A stretch of 64,000 nt of DNA from Chitinophaga pinensis (lineage in GTDB: Bacteria; Bacteroidota; Bacteroidia; Chitinophagales; Chitinophagaceae), in the NCBI RefSeq assembly GCF_007896845.1, contig NZ_VOHS01000010.1, positions 124,001 to 188,000 of the forward strand, given 5' to 3'. The notes beneath the pieces are model-generated. The model saw only the letters and a list, made by a program, of their open reading frames with translations. It was not told where the DNA came from and did no database searches. Below, one piece after another: positions 26,577 through 36,200 of this stretch; position 1 is the stretch's first letter; every line of letters begins with the position of its first letter. The position numbers and the translations under genes are program-made.

Positions 26577-27191
26577 ATGAAAAGATTTTTTCGTTTCGTT
26601 TTTTTCATTGCCATCGCTATCCTTCTGTTTTGGCTGGGTAAACAATTCGGCAGCAAAAGTGTGAATCAGAGTATCCTTTCTAATAGTCAGATTGTGCGGG
26701 AAATCGCTGAACTGGCGAGTCTGGAAGTGCAGGGGAATGCAACGATCAAACGCAGTAATATTACTGATGATGGAGAATGGACCACCAATCTGAAAAAGGC
26801 TTTTCTGGAAAATACCATCTGGGTGTCTGTACCATATACAGGTAAATATGGTATCAATGTGGATGAGAAAAGTTTCAAAGTAACCGTTTCTGATAAAAAG
26901 ATAACGGTCAATATTCCGCAGCCCAGACTGCTCAGCTATGAGCTGAAAGTGGATAAAATGGAAACCTCCAACCGTAAAGGCTGGTTCCTGTTTCAGGATG
27001 ATGAAACCTATACTGATGTACAGCGTAAACTCTATCAGACTTCCCGTGACCAACTGGAAAACAATCAGCTATATATCAATCAGTCTAAAGAAAAGCTGAC
27101 AAAAATTATCAGACAATACTATCAGCCCTTCTTACAGGATCATGAACTGGAAGTGATTTTTGGCAATAGTGCACCGGTGTTGCTGAATTAA
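26577..27191 (+). CDS. DUF4230-family membrane-anchored protein
   Basis: A 204-residue protein with a single N-terminal transmembrane anchor (FRFVFFIAIAILLFWLG, residues 5-21). An extracytoplasmic domain of about 180 residues shows VQGNATIKRSN, YTGKYGINVDEKSFKVTVSDKKITVNIPQPRLLSYEL and a helical C-terminus. This is the DUF4230 pattern, common in Bacteroidota and Firmicutes, with no known function. The start ATG is well placed before the anchor. A convergent gene ends 34 bp away. Confidence 0.85.
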   Translation: MKRFFRFVFFIAIAILLFWLGKQFGSKSVNQSILSNSQIVREIAELASLEVQGNATIKRSNITDDGEWTTNLKKAFLENTIWVSVPYTGKYGINVDEKSFKVTVSDKKITVNIPQPRLLSYELKVDKMETSNRKGWFLFQDDETYTDVQRKLYQTSRDQLENNQLYINQSKEKLTKIIRQYYQPFLQDHELEVIFGNSAPVLLN

Positions 27192-27225
27192 GAAAGCAGC
27201 TGTCAGGAGGCAGCATACTCCTGCG

Positions 27226-27945
27226 TCAGGCAGCACTTGTAGCAATATATTTTACCAAAGAACGCTTCGCGATAGGCAGCAAAGTCTCATTTACCGGAAA
27301 TACCAGATTGGTTTCAATACGGTATACCGCCGGATTAGGCAGTTTTTTGTACTGACGGATCAATGTTGTTTTAATATGTTCACAGGTATGCACAAGATCC
27401 TTTGAAAAAGTTTCCAGATAGTGTGTATGGATACCTCTGTATTTTTCATCATGTCTTTCGAAGATACTGAGACGGTACTCATACACAACGACATCCCTGA
27501 ACCGGCCATCACAAAGGAAAAGATAGCCTTCCTGCGTATCCAGCGGAATCAGACCGACCGGTGAAATATTCAGACTACCTTCTACAAATTCATAGATTTC
27601 CGTTCCTTCCCGGATCGCTCCATTCATTTTTTGGATCGCATACTGGATGATATTTTCCAGTTCCTGCATCAGTTCATCATCCGAAATCATCTGTTCATAG
27701 AGCAATTGCAGACGCTCCATATTGATGGCTGTCAGGCGTTTAGGGAACTGTTGTTGCAGAAATTGTTTATTCTCCTTGAATGCCACCAGATTATTGTAGT
27801 GAAAAATAACATCTGAAAGCTGGGGATACAGCTTATTTTCATTGAAATAGCGGGTTATTTGCTGCAGATAGGCTAATAAAGTATACTTTTTCTGCTCAAA
27901 GTCGATATAACCGTCCGCAAACCACGTCTCGCTCAGGCTACTCAT
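27226..27945 (-). CDS. Hypothetical protein (239 aa)
   Basis: A 239-residue soluble protein, MSSLSETWFADGYIDFEQKKYTLLAYL. The first 110 residues look helical. The second half has beta-strands with EGYLFLCDGRFRDVVVYEYRLSIFE and ends VKYIATSAA. No catalytic motif, signal peptide or membrane segment. I do not recognise the family; the composition and ATG start support a real, probably lineage-specific gene. It converges with the DUF4230 gene. Confidence 0.8.
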   Translation of the reverse strand: MSSLSETWFADGYIDFEQKKYTLLAYLQQITRYFNENKLYPQLSDVIFHYNNLVAFKENKQFLQQQFPKRLTAINMERLQLLYEQMISDDELMQELENIIQYAIQKMNGAIREGTEIYEFVEGSLNISPVGLIPLDTQEGYLFLCDGRFRDVVVYEYRLSIFERHDEKYRGIHTHYLETFSKDLVHTCEHIKTTLIRQYKKLPNPAVYRIETNLVFPVNETLLPIAKRSLVKYIATSAA

Positions 27946-28136
27946 ACCAAATTAATTTAATGGATTATACCTATTAATTTACAAAAAAATGAGCAAGTAT
28001 CCATAAAATGGAAGTGCTAATTCTGGTCTGTGTTACCGGTATGTTTTGTTTATGAAATTATTTCCTGATGGGATGTTTTTATTGAACTTATTTCTTTATC
28101 TTCAATATTATTTTTCATTTTTTTAATTTTTTAGTC

Positions 28137-28463
28137 ATGAACATTTACGTAGCCAACCTGCACTACAGGTTGAACGATGCAGACCTTCACCAGATATTCA
28201 GCGAATTTGGCGAGGTTACTTCTGCTAAAATTATCAAGGACCACGAGACTGGCCGTTCACGCGGTTTCGGATTCGTGGAAATGCCCAACCAGGAAGAAGG
28301 TAGCAAGGCTATGGATAGTTTGAACGGTACTGAAATCGAAGGCAAACAATTGATGGTAAACGAAGCAAGACCTAAACAACCGAATAATAACTCAAGAGGT
28401 GGTGGATTTAATCGCGGTGGAAGCGGTGGATACGGCGGCGGCGGCGGCCGTGGTCGTTATTAA
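28137..28463 (+). CDS. Glycine-rich RRM RNA-binding protein
   Basis: A 108-residue RNA-binding protein. It has one RNA recognition motif (1-80) with RNP2 NIYVANL at 2-8 and RNP1 RGFGFVEM at 42-49. A short Gly/Arg/Tyr tail (GGGFNRGGSGGYGGGGG) follows. Bacterial members of this family are common in Bacteroidota and cyanobacteria and bind single-stranded RNA; many are stress- or cold-induced, but nothing in this sequence shows that directly. The ATG sits after an AT-rich leader. A strong hairpin terminator follows. Confidence 0.93.
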   Translation: MNIYVANLHYRLNDADLHQIFSEFGEVTSAKIIKDHETGRSRGFGFVEMPNQEEGSKAMDSLNGTEIEGKQLMVNEARPKQPNNNSRGGGFNRGGSGGYGGGGGRGRY

Positions 28464-28501
28464 TTCTGTTGGCCCAAGCTTATCACGGTCAAGAAATTGA
28501 A

Positions 28502-28530
28502 GAGAGCTCCTTTATGGAGCTCTCTTTATT
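28502..28530 (+). terminator. Intrinsic terminator of the RRM gene
   Basis: GAGAGCTCC-TTTAT-GGAGCTCTC, 9-bp perfect stem at 28502-28524, then TTTATTTAT. Confidence 0.85.
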
Positions 28531-28711
28531 TATATATATATCTGACGGAATAACCAGATGTTTATCAGCATCATTCATGCTGTTTGTTTATAATTATACT
28601 TGCAACAACCTATCTGTCAACACAGTCTTCATTCTTCATTATTCCTTCATTATCCCATCATTATTTCGCTATAAAACCGCTATCAGTACGCTTTTAAACG
28701 AAGAAACAACG

Positions 28712-28904
28712 AAGAAATGGCATTGTAATAACGATGTAATCCCTACTTAAAGAAAACTGCTATATAAAATAAAATCGTCTGAACAGTACGTCCCAGACGA
28801 TTTTGAACTAAGAAATGGCATCGTAATTAGGATAATGCCTGCTTAAAGAAAACTGTTATATAAAATAAAAGCGCCTGAACAGTACGTCCAGACGCTTTTT
28901 CTAT
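28712..28904. repeat. Two-copy tandem repeat (about 95 bp), each ending in a hairpin
   Basis: Copy 1 is 28712-28806 and copy 2 is 28810-28904, offset 98 bp, roughly 85% identical with a long identical core (CTTAAAGAAAACTG, TATATAAAATAAAA, CTGAACAGTACGTCC). Each ends in a 7-bp stem: TCGTCTG/CAGACGA in copy 1 and GCGCCTG/CAGACGC in copy 2. The outermost pair changes T-A to G-C in step; one internal pair is mismatched in copy 2. Both hairpins are followed by U-rich tracts. Confidence 0.85.
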
Positions 28905-28935
28905 AATATTATATCTGAAAAAGGCACTAAGCATC

Positions 28936-28968
28936 AATAGTGTCTGCTTTTCTGAAGCGGACACTATT
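28936..28968. terminator. Hairpin downstream of the E2 acyltransferase gene
   Basis: AATAGTGTCTGCTT (28936-28949) pairs with AAGCGGACACTATT (28955-28968) with one G-T pair and loop TTCTG. It is 11 bp past the minus-strand stop; the U-tract is weak. Confidence 0.55.
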
Positions 28969-28978
28969 CTTTGTTGTC

Positions 28979-30409
28979 TTAATACTCTCTCTCAGGATTG
29001 AAATGTTCCAGTTCATGTGCTACCGCGCTCAGGAAAGTAGATCCCAATGCACCATCCACAATACGGTGATCGTAAGACATTGACAGATACATCATATGGC
29101 GGATAGCAATAGTATCACCATGTGGCGTTTCAATTACTACCGGACGCTTCTTAATAGTACCCACCGCTAAAATCGCTACCTGTGGCTGATTGATGATCGG
29201 CGTTCCGGCCAGACTACCAAAGGAGCCAACGTTGGTCAGGGTGATGGTACCGTTCTGGGTATCATCCGGTTTCAGTTTGTTCTGACGGGCTGCATTAGCA
29301 AGATGGTTTACCTGACGGGTCAGACCAACCAGATTCAACATATCTGCGTTGCGGATCACCGGAACGATCAGATTACCTGTTGGTAAAGCGGTAGCCATAC
29401 CAACATTAATATCTCTTTTCACAATGATCTTATCGCCCTCCAGAGAGCTGTTCAGCAACGGATATTTCTTGATACATCTTACCAGTGCCTCGATAAACAG
29501 TGGTGTAAAAGTGATCTTCTCTCCTTCTCTTTTTTCAAACTCTTTCTTGATCTGATCACGCCATTTCACCATATTGGTAACATCTGCTTCCGCGAAGCTG
29601 GTTACATGCGGACTCGTATGTTTACTACGCACCATATGCTCTGCGATCAGCTTACGCATACGGTCCATTTCAATAATTTCCACATTACCACTATAGCTAC
29701 CCATACTGATGGGCGCACTAACCGGTTGCTGTGCTGGTTGCGGAGCCGGCACTCCATTGCTACTGATCGGTGTTGTTGTTGGAACAGCGGCAACAGGTGC
29801 AGTAGTAACCGGACGGTTTACAGGTTGTTCTGCCGGAGCTGTAGTTTCTGGTTGCTGAACAGGTGCAGCAGCAGGAACATGTCCTTTACTCTTAGCTTCT
29901 ACGAAGTTTAAGATATCTTTCTTGGTAACGCGGCCTTCATTGCCGGTACCTGGTATTTTTTCCAATTCGGCGAAACTGATGCCTTCCTGTTGTGCAATTG
30001 TCAGCACCAGTGGAGAATAGAAACGGGCGCCGCTTGTCACAAACTGTGCTTCATAAGGTGCGCTTGCCGGTTCATTTGTTACAACATGCACTTCTTCACT
30101 TGTGGCAACAGGTGCTGATTGTGCAGCCTGAGGCGCTACCGGAGCTGCGGTTGCAAAGCCGGCATCAGCAGTAGTATTGATACGTGCTATGACAGTACCT
30201 ACCGGTACAACGTCATTTTCTGCGTAGAGTATCTCGGTAATCTCCCCATCTGCAATAGAAGGTACTTCGCTATCCACCTTATCCGTAGCAATTTCAAGCA
30301 CGGTTTCATCAGCTTTTACCTGATCCCCCGGCTTCTTATGCCAACGTAATATGGTGGCTTCCATAATACTTTCCCCCATTTTGGGCATTACCAGTTCTAC
30401 AATGGCCAT
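28979..30409 (-). CDS. Dihydrolipoamide acyltransferase, E2 of a 2-oxoacid dehydrogenase complex
   Basis: A 476-residue E2 component. The lipoyl domain (1-80) begins MAIVELVMPKMGESI and carries lipoyl-Lys44 in ATDKVDSEV. A linker rich in Ala/Pro/Gln/Thr leads to a peripheral subunit-binding domain (FYSPLVLTIAQQEGISFAEL, GTGNEGRVTKKDIL). A second Pro/Ala linker precedes the catalytic domain with LTNVGSFGS and MSYDHRIVDGALG near the end (catalytic His and Asp). MPKMGESI and the overall layout fit branched-chain or succinyl-type E2s; the substrate is not certain. The longest ORF starts at a TTG (30442); I chose the ATG at 30409. CAAAAGTA at 30440-30447 is a minus-strand -7-like element. Confidence 0.92.
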   Translation of the reverse strand: MAIVELVMPKMGESIMEATILRWHKKPGDQVKADETVLEIATDKVDSEVPSIADGEITEILYAENDVVPVGTVIARINTTADAGFATAAPVAPQAAQSAPVATSEEVHVVTNEPASAPYEAQFVTSGARFYSPLVLTIAQQEGISFAELEKIPGTGNEGRVTKKDILNFVEAKSKGHVPAAAPVQQPETTAPAEQPVNRPVTTAPVAAVPTTTPISSNGVPAPQPAQQPVSAPISMGSYSGNVEIIEMDRMRKLIAEHMVRSKHTSPHVTSFAEADVTNMVKWRDQIKKEFEKREGEKITFTPLFIEALVRCIKKYPLLNSSLEGDKIIVKRDINVGMATALPTGNLIVPVIRNADMLNLVGLTRQVNHLANAARQNKLKPDDTQNGTITLTNVGSFGSLAGTPIINQPQVAILAVGTIKKRPVVIETPHGDTIAIRHMMYLSMSYDHRIVDGALGSTFLSAVAHELEHFNPEREY

Positions 30410-30451
30410 AAAATTGTGTTTAGCTTTTAGGTACGGAAACAAAAGTAAGGT

Positions 30452-31708
30452 TTATACTATCAACTTCCTCAATTCATTCATCGCATAAGTTGCTGTTATT
30501 TGTATGTTACTCAGCCGGTCGTAACGCAAGTGGTACTTCATTGTCACCAGTTCTTTCGCATTGCCAACCGCTATCCATACGGTGCCAACAGGCTTTTCCG
30601 GGGTACCTCCATCAGGCCCCATAATGCCTGAAACGGCAATGATATAGTCTGTTTTTAGCTGTGCCAGCGCGCCTTTCGCCATCTCCCGCACTACGGCTTC
30701 ACTTACCGCTCCATTCGCCTGCAAGGTTTCTGGTTTTACTCCCAGCAGACTGCTTTTCATCTCGTTCGCATAACTCACTATACTGCCTTTGTACCAGGCA
30801 GAACTTCCCGGTACGAGCGTAATATTATGTGCAATAAAGCCACCGGTACAGCTCTCTGCTGTGCCTACGGTCTTTCCTTTTTCTTTCAATATTGTGCCTA
30901 ACACCTCTCCCATCGGCAGATCCTGATCATATACAGTGATATCTGCCAGCACCTCTTTCATCTGGTGAAAATAGATGGACAATGCGGCAGCAGTAGAGAG
31001 TTTATCCGGACCGGACGATGTCAGTCGCAGTTTCAGCAAACCGTAAGATGGCAGATATGCCAGTTTGATATGTGGCGGCAATGCAGACTCAAAATGTGCC
31101 AGTCGCTCCGCCACAAAAGATTCTCCCATACCGGAAGTCAGCAATGTCTGATGCACAACGGCAGGTGTCTGAAAATATTCCTGCAGCCGTGGTAAGACAT
31201 GATCTGTCATCAGTCCCTTCATTTCATGAGGCACACCGGGCATAGAAACATATATCTTTCCATCCCTTTCAAACCACATACCCGGGGCAGTCCCTCTGGT
31301 ATTATGTAGTACGGTGGCTACATCAGGAACAAGTGCCTGATCTTCGTTCCGTTTAAGGGCGGGCAATCCCCTGCTCTCAAAAAACTCCATTACCTGACGG
31401 TAAGTAATTTCATCCCTTACCAGCGTTCCGCCAAAATATTCACATAAAACGGGTTTGGTAATATCATCCGCTGTAGGGCCCAGTCCTCCCGTGATCAACA
31501 CGATATCAGACACCGCCCCTTCTTTCTCCAATGCGTCCAGAATAGCTTCTCTCACATCTCCGATGGCTACACGGCGGTGTACCCATATACCCATCGCATT
31601 CAGCTGCTGTGCTATCCACGCAGAATTCGTATCTATCGTTTGTCCTATCAGTAGTTCATCTCCGATCGTGATGATGGAAGCTACTACCTTATCCGCTTGT
31701 ATTGTCAT
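30452..31708 (-). CDS. cinA: CinA-like protein (nicotinamide-nucleotide amidase)
   Basis: A 418-residue two-domain protein. The N-terminal MoaB/MogA-like domain has ASIITIGDELLIGQTIDTNSAW, LITGGLGPTADDITKP and VSMPGVPHEM. The C-terminal PncC amidase domain has GTAESCTGGFIAHNIT, VSGIMGPDGGTPEKPVGTVWIA. By family it hydrolyses nicotinamide mononucleotide and cleaves ADP-ribose in pyridine-nucleotide recycling. Only 3 bp separate it from the thioesterase upstream, and E2 begins 42 bp downstream, so the three form a likely operon. Confidence 0.93.
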   Translation of the reverse strand: MTIQADKVVASIITIGDELLIGQTIDTNSAWIAQQLNAMGIWVHRRVAIGDVREAILDALEKEGAVSDIVLITGGLGPTADDITKPVLCEYFGGTLVRDEITYRQVMEFFESRGLPALKRNEDQALVPDVATVLHNTRGTAPGMWFERDGKIYVSMPGVPHEMKGLMTDHVLPRLQEYFQTPAVVHQTLLTSGMGESFVAERLAHFESALPPHIKLAYLPSYGLLKLRLTSSGPDKLSTAAALSIYFHQMKEVLADITVYDQDLPMGEVLGTILKEKGKTVGTAESCTGGFIAHNITLVPGSSAWYKGSIVSYANEMKSSLLGVKPETLQANGAVSEAVVREMAKGALAQLKTDYIIAVSGIMGPDGGTPEKPVGTVWIAVGNAKELVTMKYHLRYDRLSNIQITATYAMNELRKLIV

Positions 31709-31711
31709 GAT

Positions 31712-32131
31712 TTACAGGCTTTTCTCAAAAAAAGGAGCCAGACGTTCCATCATAACAGGAGGCATTCCATAACGCTGTTTGGTATCTGCATGCAGGAATA
31801 CCAGTGTGGTCACGCCTACGTTCAATAAATCGCCTTTCTCGTTATATAATTCTGTGTGGAACCGGATCTTATGATCAACCGGCAGTTCCTTCAATATAGT
31901 CTTCACTGTTATCAGATCATCATAGTAAGCCGGACGAAGGTATTTGGAATTCAGTTCGGCTACCGGCATAATAATGCCTTGTTTTTCCAGTTCTGCATAG
32001 GTAAAACCCAGCGTCCGGATGGCTTCCGCACGTCCTACTTCATAGTATAATGCGTAATTGCCGTAATAAAGATATCCCATCTGGTCTGTTTCTCCATAGC
32101 GTACGCGAATCTGTGTCGTCTGTGTAAACAT
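31712..32131 (-). CDS. YbgC-like acyl-CoA thioesterase (hot-dog fold)
   Basis: A 139-residue hot-dog protein. VRYGETDQMGYLYYGNYALYYEVGRAE contains the catalytic Asp of the 4-hydroxybenzoyl-CoA thioesterase class, and RPAYYDDLITVKT the second conserved strand. It hydrolyses a short acyl-CoA; the exact substrate is not evident. First gene of the thioesterase-cinA-E2 unit on the minus strand. Confidence 0.88.
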   Translation of the reverse strand: MFTQTTQIRVRYGETDQMGYLYYGNYALYYEVGRAEAIRTLGFTYAELEKQGIIMPVAELNSKYLRPAYYDDLITVKTILKELPVDHKIRFHTELYNEKGDLLNVGVTTLVFLHADTKQRYGMPPVMMERLAPFFEKSL

Positions 32132-32160
32132 AATATGCTGCTTGATAAGACCTGTTGCAG

Positions 32161-32202
32161 TACGCTTACCGCAAAATACATTCCGTGTTTCCCGGTAAGC
32201 GT
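32161..32202. other. Stem-loop between doxX and the thioesterase gene
   Basis: ACGCTTACCG (32162-32171) pairs perfectly with CGGTAAGCGT (32193-32202) around a 21-nt loop. No U-tract follows on the minus strand, so it may be a leader structure rather than a terminator. Confidence 0.4.
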
Positions 32203-32220
32203 TACTGTCAGGTACTGAGT

Positions 32221-32634
32221 TTATTTTCCTTTTCCAAATACATGATCCAGGCTGAACTTACCGGGACCCGCAAATAATATAGCTATGAACGCTGCCAGAA
32301 ACAGGATAGCCATCTCATTTTCATTCAAAGGCGCTCCTTTCTTTACCATAAATATCACTACTCCCATACAAATCACCAGCGGTATAGCCGCGAGGCGTGT
32401 CAGCAATCCTACCACGATCAATGCGGCGCAAAGCGCTTCTGCAAAGACAGTCAGTGACATCGATACTGCATGTCCGACATGCAATGGGTCGGGAAAACCG
32501 TCCTTTTTAGCTGAAAAAGAGTTCAGTTTTGCCCATCCGTGTGTAAACATCATTCCCCCGGATACCACCCGCAATATCAGCATGGCAAAGTTAACGGCAC
32601 CGGCGTTCACACGCGAAGTAAATAGTTTACTCAT
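32221..32634 (-). CDS. DoxX-family membrane protein
   Basis: A 137-residue inner-membrane protein with four hydrophobic helices and the DoxX opening LRVVSGGMMFTHGWAKL. Further segments are SLTVFAEALCAALIVVGLLTRLAAIPL and NENEMAILFLAAFIAILFAGPGKFSLDH. The GPG-S-D end is typical of the family, which is linked to redox and stress functions in several bacteria but without a firm reaction. Free-standing gene. Confidence 0.9.
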   Translation of the reverse strand: MSKLFTSRVNAGAVNFAMLILRVVSGGMMFTHGWAKLNSFSAKKDGFPDPLHVGHAVSMSLTVFAEALCAALIVVGLLTRLAAIPLVICMGVVIFMVKKGAPLNENEMAILFLAAFIAILFAGPGKFSLDHVFGKGK

Positions 32635-33222
32635 AAAGAAGTCTGGTTTTACCTGTAAAATGTTTATTCCCCTCGCTTGTCACAGGACATTTTCAGGCAT
32701 GTTAGAAAATCTGTTTTTCGGTTCAGGTCATAGAATGCGCCAAAAATATGATTAATAATAAACAATTAAAAGGCCGTCAGGCGCAGGCTGTATTCAGCTT
32801 TCCTTTCCGGAATGCAGTCCCTGAGCCCCCGACGGCTGCACTACCATCCGAATAGCGTACCTTATAGCAGGAGAAATGCAATAGCTGACGATGGCAAGTA
32901 GTCGGACAGCAGATTATCCACATAGATGTGCATATCTTCCTGTTTTCCCCGGTCCTTTGTTTAAGTTGGTTTAATTCTTGCAAGTCAACACCTTAATTCA
33001 GGATCAGGGCAAACAGCATCAGAGAGAAGTTCCGCGTATCAGGTGCCGGTCATCCGGTTCCCGCCATCTAAGACAGACGGCGTATAGCTTAATTAAATCC
33101 AATAGCTATATTTGTTGCTGTTTTTGTCTCCCTCAAACAATATTTTATTGATCCTGAACAGAAATAATTTCTGTGCGGGGTTCGTTTTAAACGCATAATT
33201 TAAGTTATAACAGGTTAAAAGC
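32635..33222. other. 588-bp divergent intergenic region
   Basis: Between doxX (minus) and the TPR gene (plus). TATATTTG at 33107-33114 matches the -7 consensus for the TPR operon (leader of about 100 nt), and CAAAAATA at 32741-32748 is a minus-strand match for doxX; neither has a convincing -33 element. The GC-richer part at 32780-32960 has no ORF I trust and no recognised RNA motif. Confidence 0.4.
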
Positions 33223-36200
33223 ATGCAATTCATAAGAAAGTTTCTTGTTTCCGGACATTGGTACTTATTCCTGGCCTCTTTCTGTATACTGGCTGCACCT
33301 GCGGCGAAAGCACAGCAAACGCGCGTATATACAGAGCCGGATAAAGTTTTCAAGGACGCCCAGCAACTTTTCCAGCAGGAAAAATACGCCGTGGCCATGC
33401 AATTGTTCCGTCAAACGATCGATAACATTGGCTACTTCCAGGAGACAAGCCGCAGTCTCGTAAAAACAGACGCCCAGTATTATTACACCGTCTGCGCACT
33501 GAAGCTCGGTCAGGCCAATGGCGAAAAACTGGCGCTGGAATTCCTTGCTAACTACAATAACAACGCAAGGGAGCAACTGGTCAGCTACCAGCTGGCGAAG
33601 TACTACTTCCATCAGAATAAGCTCAAAGAAGCCATTCCGTTGTACGAAAAAGCAAACATCGAGAACCTTTCCAACGCGGAAATTGCAGAAGCAAAGTTTG
33701 AACTGGCTTATTGCTATTTCAATGTAAAAGACTTCCAGAAAGCCCAGCCACTATTTGGTTCTATCAAAGAAGTACAGGGAAAATACTATATGCCGGCCAA
33801 CTATTACTACGGTTTTATCGCTTATTACAACCGCCAGTATAATGAGGCCCTCACCAGTTTCCAAAGAGTGGTGAACGAACCTAAATACAGCGCTATCGTT
33901 CCTTACTATATCGCTGAGATCTACTACTTCCAGAATAAAAAAGACCAGTTGATCAGCTATGGCGAACCGCTTGTTAAAAAAGGCGGACTGTATTATGAAG
34001 CCGAACTGAAACAATTACTGGGTCAGACTTATTTCGAAAGAAAGGAATACCAGAAAGCACTGCCTTATCTGCAGGAATTCAATGATAATGCAGACGAAGT
34101 AAGAAAAGAAGATATCTACCAGCTGTCTTACAGCTACTATCAGACCGGCAATTTCAGCAAAGCGATCAATGGTTTCAAACAACTGAGCAGCGAAAAAGAC
34201 TCACTGGGACAAAACTCCATGTACCTGCTGGGTGACTGTTACCTGCGCACCAACCAGAAAGCCAATGCCCGTAACGCATTTGCCTTCTGTGCACGCAACA
34301 GTGCTAATCCGCAGCAACAGGAAATTTCCCGCTTTAACTACGGTAAATTGTCCTACGAACTCGGTTATCAGGACGCTGCTGTATCTGAACTGACCAGCTT
34401 TGTCAACACCTACCCCCGCTCAGCTTATACCAAAGAAGCCCGCGAGATACTGGTGAACCTCTTTGCCAATACCAACAACTATAATGATGCATTGACCATC
34501 ATCGAGGCAATGCCGGAGAAATCTCCTGCTGTACTGAAAGCTTACCAGAAGGTGGCTTATGGTCGTGCAACAGAAGTGATCAATGACCAGCAACTGGCAG
34601 AAGCAGATCGCCTGCTGGACATCTCCCTGAAAAATCCTTATGATAAAAATCTTGTACAACTGGCGCATTTCTGGAAAGCTGAAATTTCCATGCGACAGAA
34701 TAAAACACAGGATGCGATCAGTCACCTGAATACTTATCTGACAGGTGCGGTGCCTTCTTCCGGTGAAGCAAATGCACAGACAGCCAGTTACAATATGGGT
34801 TATGCACTGCTGAAGGCAGAAGACTATACCCGCGCTTTACAGCACTTCGAAGCAGCACAGCGTACTACCGGACCTAATGCAGCGCGTATCACAACAGATG
34901 CAGCCCTCCGTAGTGCAGACTGTTACTACATGCTGAAAGATTATCCGAAGGCAATGGCGCTGTATGAAAAAATCATCGCTAACAATCAGCCGGGTGCCGA
35001 CTATGCTACTTATCAGAAAAGTATCATTCTTGGTATACAGGGTAAGACCAATGAAAAAGTGGCACTGCTGAAACAACTGGGTAACAAATTCCCATCTTCC
35101 GGTTTTGGTAACGACGCTGATCTGGAGATTGCAAATACTTATCTGGCAGAAGAGAAATACAACGAAGCAATCCCTTATCTGGAAAATGTATTGCAGAAAC
35201 AACCGAACGGTCCGAATGCACCACGTGCATTACTGAAACTGGGTCTCTGCTATTTCAATAAGGACAACGACGATAAAGCACTCTCCTATTACCGTCAGGT
35301 AATTGAGAAATATCCAAACTCTCCGGAGGCAAATGCGGCACTGGCTGCTGTAAAAGACATCTATGTAAGTCAGGGTAAAACCGATGCTTATATCGCATTG
35401 CTGAAAGCATCCGGACAAACCATCACTGCTTCTGCGGAAGACTCCCTGAATTATGCAGCTGCTGAATCCAAATTCAGTAATGGTGACTGTGCCGGTGCAG
35501 TTCCTGCATTCAACAGTTACCTGCAACGCTTCCCTAACGGCGCATTTGTACTGCCTGCAAACTTCTACAAATCAGAATGTGCATATAACAACAAAGATTA
35601 TGCAGGTGCATTACCGGGTTATGAGTTTGTATTGACTAAAAACAATAGTCTGTATGCAGAACGTGCAGCATTACAGGCCGCGAATATCAACTTCTATCAG
35701 GTGAAGAATTATGAGAAATCCCGCACCTACTATCTTCAGTTGCAGGACCTTTCTACCACCAAAGAAAACACTTTCGCCGCTACCCGTGGTCTGTTGCGCA
35801 GCAACTACCAGCTGAAACACTGGGATGAGGTGAACAGTTATGCAGAGATCCTGCTCTCCAGCAGCAACATCAGTACGGATGACCAGATCGTAGGTCATGC
35901 GTATCTGGGTCGCGCAGAACAGGAAGGTGGTAACTATGATGAAGCGATCAAAGAATACAAGATAGCAGCCGGTCTGACGAAGTCAGAAATTGGTGCAGAA
36001 GCCCGCTATAATATTGCTTACTGTCTGTTCCAGAAAAATGATCTGGCAGGTGCTGAAAAAGCAGGCTTTGATGTAATAAAGAATACACCCGGTTACGAAA
36101 TGTGGGTAGCGAAATCCTACATTCTGCTGGGTGATGTATACCACCGCCAGAAAGATTATTTCAATGCAAAAGCTACCTTCCAGAGCATTGCAGAGAACTG

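Larger units (their letters stand above)
28464..28978. other. 515-bp gap with terminators and a tandem duplication
   Basis: Holds the RRM-gene terminator, a T/C-rich stretch with repeated CTTCATT words near 28620-28660, the two-copy tandem repeat at 28712-28904 and a hairpin downstream of the E2 gene. No supported ORF; the open frame at 28469-28750 has no coding character. Confidence 0.5.

Noticed and set aside
28469-28750. 93-codon open frame after the RRM gene
   Set aside because: Runs through the RRM terminator and into the tandem repeat; no domain or plausible start.
32777-32983. 68-codon minus ORF in the doxX-TPR gap
   Set aside because: No ATG-led coding character, low similarity to any protein pattern.
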